Below are positions 8,372 through 17,750 of a DNA stretch of 36,163 nucleotides, piece by piece. This DNA is from a marine actinobacterium MedAcidi-G2B (GTDB lineage: Bacteria > Actinomycetota > Acidimicrobiia > Acidimicrobiales > MedAcidi-G1). The DNA lies in assembly GCA_000817115.1 (NCBI GenBank), contig JUEO01000012.1, positions 1 through 36,163 on the forward strand. The letters run 5' to 3'. The position numbers and the translations under genes were made by a program. The notes under the pieces were generated by a model. The model was given only the letters and a program-made list of their open reading frames with translations, was not told the DNA's origin and ran no database searches. Numbering within the stretch: the first letter of the stretch is position 1; every line of letters begins with the position of its first letter.

Positions 8372-9445
8372 ATGAGTATTCCAATTTCGCGTCCAATTAT
8401 TGGCCTTGAAGAAGAGGAAGCGGTTCTGAATGTTCTTCGTTCAGGAATGATTGCTGGTGGAGCGAAGGTAGTTGAATTTGAGGAAGCTTTCGCCAAATTC
8501 GTCGATGCTGATCACGCTGTTGCCGTCAATAGTGGCACATCGGCTTTAGTTGTTGGGTTAGCGGCTTCCGGAGTTGGACCAGGAGACGAAGTGATTGTTC
8601 CGTCATTCACTTTCGCTGCTACTGCTAACGCTGTTGCATTTCTTGGAGCGAAACCAATTTTTGCAGATGTTGATCCAGAGACTTATGTAATAACCCCCGA
8701 GACCGTTCTTCCACTTATCTCTGAACAAACCAAAGGAATTATGCCTGTTCATCTATTTGGATACCCAGCACCTCTGCCTGAACTTCTTGAACTTGCTACA
8801 GAAAAAGGCTTGGAACTATATGAAGATGCAGCCCAATCTCATGGCGCCACAGTTGAGAATTTGACTACTGGTGCTGTTGGTAAATTTGCTGCATTCAGCT
8901 TCTATCCAACTAAAAATATGACTACTGGTGAGGGCGGCATGATCACTACTTCCGATCCGGAGATTTATCGTGTTGCTCGATTAATACGCAACCAAGGGAT
9001 GGAACAAAGATACGTTCACGAAGTGATCGGACTAAATGAAAGAATGACCGATATTTCTGCTTCTATAGGTTTAGTTCAACTCAACCGTCTTGGAGAGTGG
9101 ACTGAGCGCCGAAGAAAGAACGCTGACTTTTACCAGAATAATCTGGATCCAGCACTCAAGCCTCCAAAAGTTTCGGAAGGGATTTACCACGTTTACCATC
9201 AATACACGATTTGTCCGCCGGACAGAGAACGAACAATTGCTGCTCTAGAGGAAAATGGAGTCGGATATGGAATCTATTATCCGATTCCTACGCATGTTCA
9301 AAAACCTTACGCTGATTCCGCTCCTTCCTTACCGATAACTGAAAAATTAGCCGACGAGGTACTTTCAATACCTGTAAGACCTGATCTAGAGGAAGAGGAA
9401 CGAAGTCTTATCGTTGATGTACTAAATGGAAGTGTTTCTGTATGA
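8372..9445 (+). CDS. wbpE: WbpE-like UDP-3-oxo-GlcNAc-uronate aminotransferase (DegT/DnrJ/EryC1 family)
   Basis: This PLP-dependent sugar aminotransferase of 357 residues is the usual family length. It shows NSGTSAL at 53-59, the PLP ring-stacking/anchor segment EDAAQSHGA at 151-159, and FSFYPTKNM with Schiff-base Lys181 followed by GEGGM. In the Wbp pathway it places an amino group from glutamate at C3 of the 3-oxo uronic acid made by the WbpB-type dehydrogenase. Its ATG follows AAAGG. Its stop overlaps the start of the next gene (ATGA), indicating translational coupling. The family alone covers many sugars; the exact substrate is inferred from the neighbours. Confidence 0.9.
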   Translation: MSIPISRPIIGLEEEEAVLNVLRSGMIAGGAKVVEFEEAFAKFVDADHAVAVNSGTSALVVGLAASGVGPGDEVIVPSFTFAATANAVAFLGAKPIFADVDPETYVITPETVLPLISEQTKGIMPVHLFGYPAPLPELLELATEKGLELYEDAAQSHGATVENLTTGAVGKFAAFSFYPTKNMTTGEGGMITTSDPEIYRVARLIRNQGMEQRYVHEVIGLNERMTDISASIGLVQLNRLGEWTERRRKNADFYQNNLDPALKPPKVSEGIYHVYHQYTICPPDRERTIAALEENGVGYGIYYPIPTHVQKPYADSAPSLPITEKLADEVLSIPVRPDLEEEERSLIVDVLNGSVSV

Positions 9446-10407
9446 GCCAAGTTCGTATCGGCGTCATAGGTCTCGGAATGATGGGCCGCCATCATGGCCG
9501 TCTTTGTCAATCTCTTGATGTATTTGATTTTGTTGGGGCCGTTGATCCGCAAGGAGACCAGTATGGGGTCATACATCAAGGACAAGTTTTCTCAGATACT
9601 GAATCTCTCCTAAAGGAAGGAATTGAAGCTGCTGTAATTGCAGTTCCGACTCATCTTCATTATGAGACAGCTATGCAACTTCGTGAAGCAGGCATTCATG
9701 TATTAATTGAGAAACCTCTTGCAGGAACTACTGAAGAAGCCGCTGAGATCGTTGAAGCTTTTGAAGGATCAGGACTTATTGCTGCTGTCGGCCATGTTGA
9801 AAGATGCAATCCAGCGCTAAGTGAAATGAAGCAGCGTTTAAATAAAGAGCAACTTGGTCCTGTCTTTTCTATCTCAACAGTTAGAACAGGTCCTTTCCCT
9901 GCGCGAATTACTGATGTTGGAGTAGTCAAAGATTTAGCTACCCATGACATAGATATTGTTCGCTGGTTAGCAGGTGAAATCCATGAGATTCATTCGGTGA
10001 CTAAACATAAGATGGGTAGGCAACATGAAGATCTTATGGTTGCAGTGGGGCTTGCTGGTAATAACGTTGCAGTTTCAATGCAGGTTGCATGGATTTCTCC
10101 AATTAAACAAAGATCCGTGACTGTTTTAGGAGAAAAGGGAGCACTGCAAGCAGACCTTTTGTCTTCTGATTTGACTTTTTTTGAGAATGGTCACACCTCT
10201 AGTGAATGGGAAGCTATCCAGCAAATGCGCGGAGTAACTGAAGGAAATGTAACTCGATATGCATTTTCAAAAAGTGAACCAATTCAAATAGAACTACTAC
10301 GTTTCAAAGAAGCAATTACAGGTGGTTCGGATGATGATTTGGTAAGTCTGGAAGATGGGTTAAGGACCTTACAAGTCGCTGCGGACTTGATTAAGGAAAA
10401 CCAGTGA
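9442..10407 (+). CDS. wbpB: WbpB-like UDP-GlcNAc-uronate 3-dehydrogenase (Gfo/Idh/MocA family)
   Basis: The 321-residue oxidoreductase has an N-terminal Rossmann fold (GVIGLGMMGRHHG from residue 7) and the Gfo/Idh/MocA signature EKPLAG at 90-95. VKDLATHDIDIVRWL contains the conserved active-site His. In the Wbp pathway it oxidises C3 of UDP-GlcNAcA to the 3-oxo compound, which the aminotransferase then uses. The start overlaps the aminotransferase stop (ATGA), and its own stop overlaps the next start (GTGA), so three genes are translationally chained. Family membership is clear; the substrate is read from context. Confidence 0.88.
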   Translation: MSQVRIGVIGLGMMGRHHGRLCQSLDVFDFVGAVDPQGDQYGVIHQGQVFSDTESLLKEGIEAAVIAVPTHLHYETAMQLREAGIHVLIEKPLAGTTEEAAEIVEAFEGSGLIAAVGHVERCNPALSEMKQRLNKEQLGPVFSISTVRTGPFPARITDVGVVKDLATHDIDIVRWLAGEIHEIHSVTKHKMGRQHEDLMVAVGLAGNNVAVSMQVAWISPIKQRSVTVLGEKGALQADLLSSDLTFFENGHTSSEWEAIQQMRGVTEGNVTRYAFSKSEPIQIELLRFKEAITGGSDDDLVSLEDGLRTLQVAADLIKENQ

Positions 10408-11699
10408 AAGCTGCCGTTATTGGTCTTGGGAAAATAGGTCTTCCGATTGCTGTAACTATTGCTGATGCTGGCATTGAAGTTGTAGGAGGGGATGCTTCGC
10501 AGCGAGTTGTGGACGACGTCAACAACGGTCGTGAGCCATTTCCGGGTGAGCCTGGACTGGTTGAGGGTATTGTTCGTTCTTTAGATAGTGGGCTTTTGAG
10601 CGCTACGACCAGCAACTCAGAAGCTTCATCAGGGGCAGATGTAATTGTTGTTATTGTCCCGATGTACGTTGACGAGAGTGGTGTTCCTGACTATTCAATT
10701 TTGGAATCTGCAAGTCGAGATATCGGAACGGTGCTTGCACCGGGTCAAACAGTGATTTACGAGACGACTCTTCCTGTAGGGGCGACCCGTTCTCACCTAG
10801 CTCCAGTGTTAGAGGAAAGTAGTGACCTAACTGCGGGTGAGGACTTCCATGTTGTCCACTCTCCAGAACGAGTTTTTTCTGGAAGAATTTTTAAAGATCT
10901 AAGAAGTTATCCAAAAATTGTTGGTGGACTTACTCCTCTTTGTGGACAAATCGCTGTTTCTTTCTATGAGTCGGTTCTAAATTTTGATGAACGACCGGAT
11001 CTTGCTCAACCAAATGGAGTTTGGGATCTTGGAAGTGTTGAGGCTGCAGAGTTTACGAAACTTGCAGAAACTACCTACAGAGATGTGAATATTGCTTTGG
11101 CCAATGAGTTTGGAGATTTCGCAGAACGACTTGGTGTTGATGTTTATCAGGTCATTGACGCGGCAAACAGTCAGCCTTTCTCTCATATTCATCGTCCAGG
11201 GATTTATGTTGGCGGTCACTGCATACCGGTCTATCCAAGGTTTTATTCTTCAGTGGATGAGGCTGCTTTGCTTCCTCCCCTAGCACGTGAGGTGAACGAT
11301 GCGGGTCCTGAACGAGCTGTTTCTCGTTTAGAGACTCATTTGGGGAGCCTTGAAGGGGCGACAGTAGGTGTGCTTGGTTCTACCTATCGGGGTGGAGTGA
11401 AAGAAATGGCTTTTTCTGGAGTTTTCCCTCTAGTGGAATCTCTTGAAGCTCGAGGAGCGTTGGTATCAGTTCATGACCCAATGCTTTCCGATGGTGAACT
11501 TGAAGATCTTGGATTCAAACCCCATATTCTTGGGGGTCAAGTTGACGCAGTTATCGTGCAGTCCGATCACCCCGAATATGCTTCTTTAGGCCCGAATGAT
11601 CTTGGGAATCCTAAAGCAGTAGTAGATGGGCGAAAAATTCTGAACTCAATTCACTTTATGGAGTCTTCAACAGCTTTGTTAACCATCGGAATTGGTTAA
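10404..11699 (+). CDS. wbpA: WbpA-like UDP-N-acetylglucosamine 6-dehydrogenase
   Basis: This nucleotide-sugar dehydrogenase oxidises C6 of the hexose twice to a uronic acid with NAD+. The Rossmann motif GLGKIG is at 7-12. HSPERVFSG is at 152-160, Lys219 lies in EFTKLAETTYRD, and the catalytic Cys273 sits in GGHCIPVYP. A C-terminal UDP-binding domain follows (about 310-431). It is the first enzyme of the pathway but the last gene of the cassette. The start is a GTG overlapping the wbpB-like stop. Only 9 bases separate its stop from that of the convergent glycosyltransferase gene, and no terminator hairpin is visible between them. Confidence 0.9.
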   Translation: MKAAVIGLGKIGLPIAVTIADAGIEVVGGDASQRVVDDVNNGREPFPGEPGLVEGIVRSLDSGLLSATTSNSEASSGADVIVVIVPMYVDESGVPDYSILESASRDIGTVLAPGQTVIYETTLPVGATRSHLAPVLEESSDLTAGEDFHVVHSPERVFSGRIFKDLRSYPKIVGGLTPLCGQIAVSFYESVLNFDERPDLAQPNGVWDLGSVEAAEFTKLAETTYRDVNIALANEFGDFAERLGVDVYQVIDAANSQPFSHIHRPGIYVGGHCIPVYPRFYSSVDEAALLPPLAREVNDAGPERAVSRLETHLGSLEGATVGVLGSTYRGGVKEMAFSGVFPLVESLEARGALVSVHDPMLSDGELEDLGFKPHILGGQVDAVIVQSDHPEYASLGPNDLGNPKAVVDGRKILNSIHFMESSTALLTIGIG

Positions 11700-11708
11700 C
11701 TCCTTGAC

Positions 11709-13769
11709 TCAACTTCTTTCTGCTCCTAAGTCGTAAAACGTATATGTAGTCTCATGGCAGTGCCATGTGTATGGGAGTATGAGGCTTTGACGTAACGCTG
11801 GAGCATTCATGTGTATCTGACCGCGAAAATGGTCTGAGTTGGTCATTAAGCAATCGTCAAATGGTAATTCCGAAACGGGCTCTAACTCGGGTTGCGGTAA
11901 ACCTTTCAATACGCCTAAAAGAAGTCTTCCGCCGCGTTCTTCAGCTATTGCATATAGCTCTTTAATGACTTCTGGCGACGAATCAACGTCTCCTAGAACA
12001 AACACAGATCTCTCAAAAGTGACTCGCATTGGGACTATGAATCGCTGATCCACTATTGAAACAACAAGTACGTCTTCTTTTGTTACTTCTTCCGCTAATG
12101 CTTCAAGAGTCTTATTGGATTCCCCTTCTGTGTTCCCAAGTTGGAGTACAGAAAAAAGTGTTGACCATGCAATCACCGCCGTAATGGCTACCACCCCTAC
12201 CCATTTTCTAGAAGAGTCGTAAAGGTCGGTTCCGGTCGCAGCAACAAAAAATAAGGAAATAGGAAGAATGTCTACTACCAAATACCGGCCGTAGTAATAC
12301 AGATAAGGGGTGTATGGGCGAGTAAGGGTCACTACCCAAAGAAGAGAAAAGAAAATGCAGAGGATTGAAAAGGCGAGGGATCTTTTTTTTCGTACCCATG
12401 GTCCTAGAAGCAGAAGTAAGAAACCTATTGGTGAAACAAAGAGTAAAAGTCGATACAAAATATGGAATCTGAAAATGAGTGCATCCGGCCCAGAAGGAAC
12501 TGGGTAATCCCACGGATACATAATTCCTGTCTGATAAAGGTCAACTAGGGTTTTCACTGACAGCGCTAGAGCTAAAAGAACTGCCCAAGGACCAAATTTG
12601 ATAACCGTTGGCAACAGTTTGGATAAATCAATTCTTTTCGAATGATTTGTTGTCAGGTAATAATTGATGGCTAAAGAGATAGCTAGGCCAACTGCAGCGA
12701 TGATTCCTAAAGCAGGCAAAGACGGCAAGGCATCTTCAATAGTCTCTTTAAGCGGCAGATACATGCCTGTCTGGTATTCGCGGTAGTAAAGAAAGCTTAT
12801 GAAAAATATTCCGCTGATTAGAGCTGAAATCAGGAATATTCTTTGTCGTATTTGCTGCGCAGCGATTGGAAGTGTGGAGAGAAAGGCTACAGCTCCTAAG
12901 AAGGGCAGGTACACAAGAACTTGTAAACGGGTGAAGCTGAGACCGGCAAAACATAACCCGGTTAAGAGATAAGCAAGCCTTCTTTGGTTTTTGTTCTCAC
13001 TCCGTACAGAACGGATAGCGAATACAAAACCGTTCAGAGCAAATGCCATTGCTACGGTCTCACCTACCGGGAATTTTGCGAAGAATACAAGTGCAGGATT
13101 GATAGCGATGAGTGCTGTAAATAATTTTGCAACTGATTTGCGGCCGTCTATTTCCAAAGCAAGGTGGTAAGCGCCGGCCATTCCAAGCAGAGAGAAACCT
13201 ATGAGAGAAAGATGTCGACCATAAGGGCCAAAAACGTATTCATTAATCGCCATCCAGATTGGGTGCAGAGGGTAAAACTCGATTGTGATAGCAGAACGCA
13301 CAGAGTCAACAACAGAGACGGAGAGAAGAACTGCTTGGTCATAGATCGCTTGTGTTTCGGTTGAGAGTTCTTCTCGAAATTTGTCAATGAACTCTAAGGA
13401 GCCCGTTCTTCTTAAAGCTGATGCCATATTCACATAGAGGCCTTGGTCTTGACCGCCGGTGAGATTTGGCCAATGTTCTAGACGCAGTAAGAGTCCTACT
13501 AGGACAATGATCCCCATGAACGGTGTTGTCCGAAAAACGTTTTTTCTTACGGAATACCCAAAATAAAATGCTGCTACGGCTGTTCCTAGTGCTGCAAATG
13601 TTAAGACTAAGAGAATGGTGAATCTCTCTACTGCTAACAGAGCTATTGATGCTGAACTAGCTAAACCGACAAAAAGTACTACTAATTCATACGTCGTAAT
13701 TGCATATTCTTGAGTTCGTTTTTCCGTGTTAGTTGACGGAGTGTGACTGGTTTTTTCTTTAGATTTCAT
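11709..13769 (-). CDS. Polytopic membrane protein, GT-C (GT39/PMT-like) glycosyltransferase candidate
   Basis: The 686-residue protein has about a dozen hydrophobic segments and a short C-terminal soluble tail. Between the third and fourth segments lies GGQDQGLYVNMA (about 105-116). This matches the acidic first-loop motif of polyprenyl-phosphate-sugar-using GT-C enzymes, with Asp108 as the likely key residue. Such enzymes transfer a lipid-linked sugar to protein or lipid on the outer face of the membrane. Its ATG overlaps the stop of the flippase gene (ATGA). Polymerase (Wzy) or ligase function cannot be excluded. Confidence 0.65.
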   Translation of the reverse strand: MKSKEKTSHTPSTNTEKRTQEYAITTYELVVLFVGLASSASIALLAVERFTILLVLTFAALGTAVAAFYFGYSVRKNVFRTTPFMGIIVLVGLLLRLEHWPNLTGGQDQGLYVNMASALRRTGSLEFIDKFREELSTETQAIYDQAVLLSVSVVDSVRSAITIEFYPLHPIWMAINEYVFGPYGRHLSLIGFSLLGMAGAYHLALEIDGRKSVAKLFTALIAINPALVFFAKFPVGETVAMAFALNGFVFAIRSVRSENKNQRRLAYLLTGLCFAGLSFTRLQVLVYLPFLGAVAFLSTLPIAAQQIRQRIFLISALISGIFFISFLYYREYQTGMYLPLKETIEDALPSLPALGIIAAVGLAISLAINYYLTTNHSKRIDLSKLLPTVIKFGPWAVLLALALSVKTLVDLYQTGIMYPWDYPVPSGPDALIFRFHILYRLLLFVSPIGFLLLLLGPWVRKKRSLAFSILCIFFSLLWVVTLTRPYTPYLYYYGRYLVVDILPISLFFVAATGTDLYDSSRKWVGVVAITAVIAWSTLFSVLQLGNTEGESNKTLEALAEEVTKEDVLVVSIVDQRFIVPMRVTFERSVFVLGDVDSSPEVIKELYAIAEERGGRLLLGVLKGLPQPELEPVSELPFDDCLMTNSDHFRGQIHMNAPALRQSLILPYTWHCHETTYTFYDLGAERS

Positions 13770-15079
13770 AGCCGGTAACCGATCACAGAGCGTGCTAACC
13801 CTCTAAGGAAGAAAATTAAAGAAACTTGAGCTATTGCCGTAGCGAGGGCTGCACCCACCATGCCAAATAAAGGAATCAAAGCGAGATTCAAGACGATATT
13901 TATGCCAGTGATTGCACCTAATAACGCTGACTGTCGCGTGGGTTTCCCTGCCTGCTGTAAGAGATTGGTAAATGGAACATATCCAGCGCTTAAAACCAAA
14001 CCAATTGAAAGGATTCCAAAGACCTTCCAACTATCCATAGCGAGGTCTTCTCCAAAAAGAATCCCCACAACGAAGGGATAGCAAACGTTAGCGATAGCCA
14101 CAATTGGAATTATTAAGTAATAAGTCTTTCTTTTCGCTTCTTGTACTACATCCTTTAATTCGGTATGGCGTTCCTCAACAATCAAATGAGTCACAACTGG
14201 ATCGTAGCTGTATCGCGGAACCATTGTTAATTGATAAAGACCTTCAGCGAAAAGGCTTCCGATGCTGTAAATTCCTACAGATTCTGAACCAGCGATTACG
14301 CCAAGCAACAATATGTCTACTCTGGTGTTGAGGTCTAGGAGCATTCCTCCAATGAGGCCGCGTATTCCAAATCGAAAGTGGGCTCTAACATTTTCATTTA
14401 GAGCTTCCCATTTTGGATTTTTTATAAACTCTTGTCGTGCTGCGAATAGCAGAGCAAGGAACATAACAACTTCTGTCAAAGTAATTGTCCACAAAAGATG
14501 TTGGTCTCCGTCAAAGAAACGGCTTGCTCCCCATGCAAAAAATGCCAAAAGCATAAAACGTGATGCGAACAGAATTGAGAATGAACGGATACGTCGAAGT
14601 CCATTTATATGTGAAAGAAGGACTTTGTTCAGTGGGTAAAGAAATAAACCTAAAGCAATTGCGTGTAAACCCCTGAGGTAATAGTCGTTACCTGCAGCTC
14701 GGAGAAGTACTTCTCCTATTCCCAAGATCAGAGCAGTTGAGAGTAAAGAGGTGACAGTAGTTGCAGTTAACGCCCCAACTAGCACCTGGCCTGTAGGTCT
14801 GCTCTCTGAACGAAATTTGGGAGTGTGATAAAGAACCGAGCCGTGTATTCCAGCAGAACCCATTTGACCGCCAACAATGATGACTGCTAAGAACGAGTTG
14901 TACCGCCCAAGAGAAGTAACGCCGAGCTTGGAGGCAATCAACTGGTTCAGAATAATGCCTGCCAGGCTTACGAGTGCGAAGCCGCCAACAGTCCAATAAA
15001 TTCCGGACGAACTCACTGAATGATCAGATAACGATTGGTCGTTTTCGCCTGATTCTTCTGAAGAGAAACTAAATGCCAC
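13766..15079 (-). CDS. Wzx/MATE-like polysaccharide flippase
   Basis: The 437-residue protein has a Ser-rich, acidic N-terminal tail of about 28 residues and then 12-14 hydrophobic segments. It contains features of the MOP/PST exporters that flip undecaprenyl-diphosphate oligosaccharides: LGRYNSFLAVIIVGGQMGSAG in the first third, VDILLLGVIAGSESVGIYSIG near the middle, and FTNLLQQAGKPTRQSALLGAI near the end. The start is a GTG. Its placement between two GT-C-like genes and beside uronic-acid synthesis genes fits export of a lipid-linked glycan. Substrate unknown. Confidence 0.85.
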   Translation of the reverse strand: MAFSFSSEESGENDQSLSDHSVSSSGIYWTVGGFALVSLAGIILNQLIASKLGVTSLGRYNSFLAVIIVGGQMGSAGIHGSVLYHTPKFRSESRPTGQVLVGALTATTVTSLLSTALILGIGEVLLRAAGNDYYLRGLHAIALGLFLYPLNKVLLSHINGLRRIRSFSILFASRFMLLAFFAWGASRFFDGDQHLLWTITLTEVVMFLALLFAARQEFIKNPKWEALNENVRAHFRFGIRGLIGGMLLDLNTRVDILLLGVIAGSESVGIYSIGSLFAEGLYQLTMVPRYSYDPVVTHLIVEERHTELKDVVQEAKRKTYYLIIPIVAIANVCYPFVVGILFGEDLAMDSWKVFGILSIGLVLSAGYVPFTNLLQQAGKPTRQSALLGAITGINIVLNLALIPLFGMVGAALATAIAQVSLIFFLRGLARSVIGYRL

Positions 15080-15142
15080 TAGTAAAAACTCTCAAATATT
15101 GGGTGCCATGGCTTAACAAAACCATTTCACCACGATACGTCA

Positions 15143-15168
15143 ACACTGAACTCTTTACTGTTCAGCGT
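15143..15168. other. Short inverted repeat in the gap between flippase and GT-C genes
   Basis: CTGAAC (15146-15151) and GTTCAG (15160-15165) form a 6-bp stem with an 8-base loop, extended by two more pairs after one mismatch. It lies just after the stop of the 852-residue protein's gene on the minus strand. There is no T tract, so a terminator is doubtful; RNA processing or an operator is possible. The rest of the 91-base gap (15080-15170) shows nothing clear. Confidence 0.3.
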
Positions 15169-15170
15169 CT

Positions 15171-17729
15171 TTAGCCAGGGCAAATGTACCACCCTCTCAG
15201 TTCACGTGTGCAGCCGCTGTGAAACCATTCTAAGAAAGTTAACAAAAGCGCTGAATCGCCTGAACATAAGTGAATAAAATTATTAGTTTCTATTTCTGGG
15301 ATTTGCCCTGCGGAAGGTGATTCCATAACACAATTCGGGCTTGCGTTACCGAACATACGTGCTCTCTGCATACTTATCAAAGGGTTATCTTCATAACCTA
15401 AATCTTTTTCTACCGGAGCGAAGAAAAGACTGGTTCCTTCCGCTCGATCTACATTATTCAAGACATACACTCGCTGATTTGTTTGAGTGCACATTCCTTC
15501 GCTAGACAAACAAGAATTCAAGTTTGGAGGAGTGTTTAGCACCAGCTCAATGTTGCGTGAATCAAAATAAGAGGTTTTGACCCATGCAAGTACGAACTCT
15601 AAGAATTCGCCTGATTCAGGAACAACGATTACTGAATTTTCTTCAACTTGATCAAAAAAACCAGCTTGAATCGCGTCTAGAACTAAGAAACCTCCACTCA
15701 CTCTGCACTCTTGATCGGCTCTAACCGATTTTGGACTCACTACTGAGACCGGCCCAAAGAAACCTACAGCAAAATCTGTACCGACTCGAGAAAATAATTG
15801 CGAATCACTTTCTACTCCTATGATTTCGGAGGTGGCCACGATTAGTGCAGATACTCCTGTTGCAGGATCAAATACTTCTTTATCTTCAACTGATACCCCA
15901 GGTAATTGTTGGACTTCTCGTTGGAAATTATCGCCAAATAATAATCCTTGTGGATACTTGTCCCTATAAGAAATACCAACACCATTCTCTATTTCAAGAC
16001 ACGTATCGATATACCGTAAACTCTTAATAATCTCATAACGATCTTCAAACCCCATTGAGTGAGCAAAACTTTCGTAGTTTGATTCAGTCCATCCAGAACT
16101 TTCTAATCCAATAGGCCTTTCTTCAGATCTTGTTAACGCGAAGGACACCTGAGTCAAAAGTCCAAGTGTCACTATCGTGCTTAATCCCCCTAGGAACACT
16201 TTGGACATTTGCTTCTTCGGATGTTTGATCCTTGAAATACCTAAAGCCGCAACAGGCAGCAATAAAGCCACAGCGGTGATGAGATACCGAGAAAAAGCCA
16301 ACGAGAAAGACGGACGCATGTAATACAAAACCCCTAAATGAGTTAAAGCAGGCAGTATTACTAAAAGTGGGAGCTTAGATGGCTTACGTATGAGATGCAC
16401 TAGGGCAAAAACCAGTCCTGTTAGAAGTACTACAGATGCCATGAACCCCAACCAAGGAACTCCCCCGCTTACTGATCGACCCATAGTGATAAATGGCTCT
16501 CTTGCTTGGAAAGCGTCTGAAATTTGATCAGTGATCTGATAGGGAAGAAAATCGAGATCCGCGAAGAAAATATTTACAAGGGTTCGTTCGACATTATCTA
16601 TCAAAGAGCCGATTCTCTCTCCAAAAGAGATGCTAAGCCCACCGGTAAAGAGGTTGAACGAGTCAGGATCGCCTAAAGGATGCCCATAATGACGCCAATT
16701 TAGAAGGTACCTATCTATACCGATAAATAGGACAAAGGGTGCTGAGATGGTTACCCATCTGAACAGGCGTTTTATCTGAATACTGCGATTGGCTGACTTG
16801 AGTAGAACAAATACAGGAATTACAAGCGCAGGCAAAGAGAACAAAGCAGTTTGTTTGGTCCCGAGAAGAAGAGCGAAAGCTAGTGTTGAAATCCCAAGTT
16901 TCCAAGGCCGATCCTCGGTCCACCCAAGGTATCCGAAAATCAGTGTTGACAGGAAAAAGAAAGCTGTAAGAAGGTCTGTGAGTGCTACGCCTATTTGCAC
17001 TCCAATCGTTGGAATCATTAGCCATATCCCTGCTATAGCCCATGAGATACCTTTTTTTGCTTTGAATAAGTTTGCCAGCCCAAAGACCCCTACTGCGCTA
17101 GCAATTCCAGCAATCCATTGATCAAGACCTATGAAGTTGAGACGGTCAGAAAGAACAATGCTTCGCAGTAACGGTATGTGTGCATTTACGGGATAGGAGA
17201 ACTGAACAGAGTTATAAGCAGAAGCAGGAGAATAACTGAGACTTCCATCTTGTATCCAATAGCCGACTCGCGGGAGATAAGCCGTCAAAATATCATCCAT
17301 TGTTTGCGGTATGAATACTGATGCTGCGAGTGAAACAAGAAGAAGGCAAATAACTCCAAAAAATATTACGGCTGTTGCTGGAGCTAAATAAATTGGGATT
17401 TTTAGAGCCTTTATTTTTTCAAGAACCCCGCCCTTAGGCCACTCAATCTTCAAATTCTTGAAAGTTTCTTTTGGTGATCGTAAACCAATCTTTCTAATCA
17501 CATACCAGGTTGCTAGAAGAAAAAGGAAGAATTCTGATAGTAGCCAAGCAAGCGGATGCCCTATTAATCCAAAAAGTGAAAGCACTCGGCCAACTATCGC
17601 TACTTCCGCATAGTAAAGAACAATCGCAGCTAATAGTCGAAGATGTTGCTTGCAGTCATCAAAAAGAAGTGTTATGCAGAAAGCTGTCGCTACCACTAAA
17701 AGCGTTGATGAGAGATAGAGAAAAATCAT
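15171..17729 (-). CDS. Large polytopic membrane protein, GT-C glycosyltransferase candidate with C-terminal extracytoplasmic domain
   Basis: The 852 residues divide into a membrane half (about 1-540, some 12 hydrophobic segments) and a soluble C-terminal region of about 300 residues containing scattered cysteines. After the fourth segment comes MDDILTAYLPRVGYWIQ (144-160), closely matching the acidic first-loop motif of GT39-like enzymes that use polyprenyl-phosphate sugars. The gene lies 21 bases downstream of the amidotransferase gene and upstream of the flippase gene. Either assembly of the glycan or its transfer to protein is possible; the acceptor is unknown. Confidence 0.65.
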   Translation of the reverse strand: MIFLYLSSTLLVVATAFCITLLFDDCKQHLRLLAAIVLYYAEVAIVGRVLSLFGLIGHPLAWLLSEFFLFLLATWYVIRKIGLRSPKETFKNLKIEWPKGGVLEKIKALKIPIYLAPATAVIFFGVICLLLVSLAASVFIPQTMDDILTAYLPRVGYWIQDGSLSYSPASAYNSVQFSYPVNAHIPLLRSIVLSDRLNFIGLDQWIAGIASAVGVFGLANLFKAKKGISWAIAGIWLMIPTIGVQIGVALTDLLTAFFFLSTLIFGYLGWTEDRPWKLGISTLAFALLLGTKQTALFSLPALVIPVFVLLKSANRSIQIKRLFRWVTISAPFVLFIGIDRYLLNWRHYGHPLGDPDSFNLFTGGLSISFGERIGSLIDNVERTLVNIFFADLDFLPYQITDQISDAFQAREPFITMGRSVSGGVPWLGFMASVVLLTGLVFALVHLIRKPSKLPLLVILPALTHLGVLYYMRPSFSLAFSRYLITAVALLLPVAALGISRIKHPKKQMSKVFLGGLSTIVTLGLLTQVSFALTRSEERPIGLESSGWTESNYESFAHSMGFEDRYEIIKSLRYIDTCLEIENGVGISYRDKYPQGLLFGDNFQREVQQLPGVSVEDKEVFDPATGVSALIVATSEIIGVESDSQLFSRVGTDFAVGFFGPVSVVSPKSVRADQECRVSGGFLVLDAIQAGFFDQVEENSVIVVPESGEFLEFVLAWVKTSYFDSRNIELVLNTPPNLNSCLSSEGMCTQTNQRVYVLNNVDRAEGTSLFFAPVEKDLGYEDNPLISMQRARMFGNASPNCVMESPSAGQIPEIETNNFIHLCSGDSALLLTFLEWFHSGCTRELRGWYICPG

Positions 17730-17750
17730 GATGATAGTAGTCTGTCAGAT

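Noticed and set aside
11695-11712. A terminator between the convergent wbpA-like and GT-C genes.
   Set aside because: The gap is only 9 bases and no inverted repeat is visible there.
13199-13387. Short minus-strand and plus-strand frames inside the GT-C genes.
   Set aside because: They overlap strongly supported membrane-protein frames and show no independent start signals or motifs.
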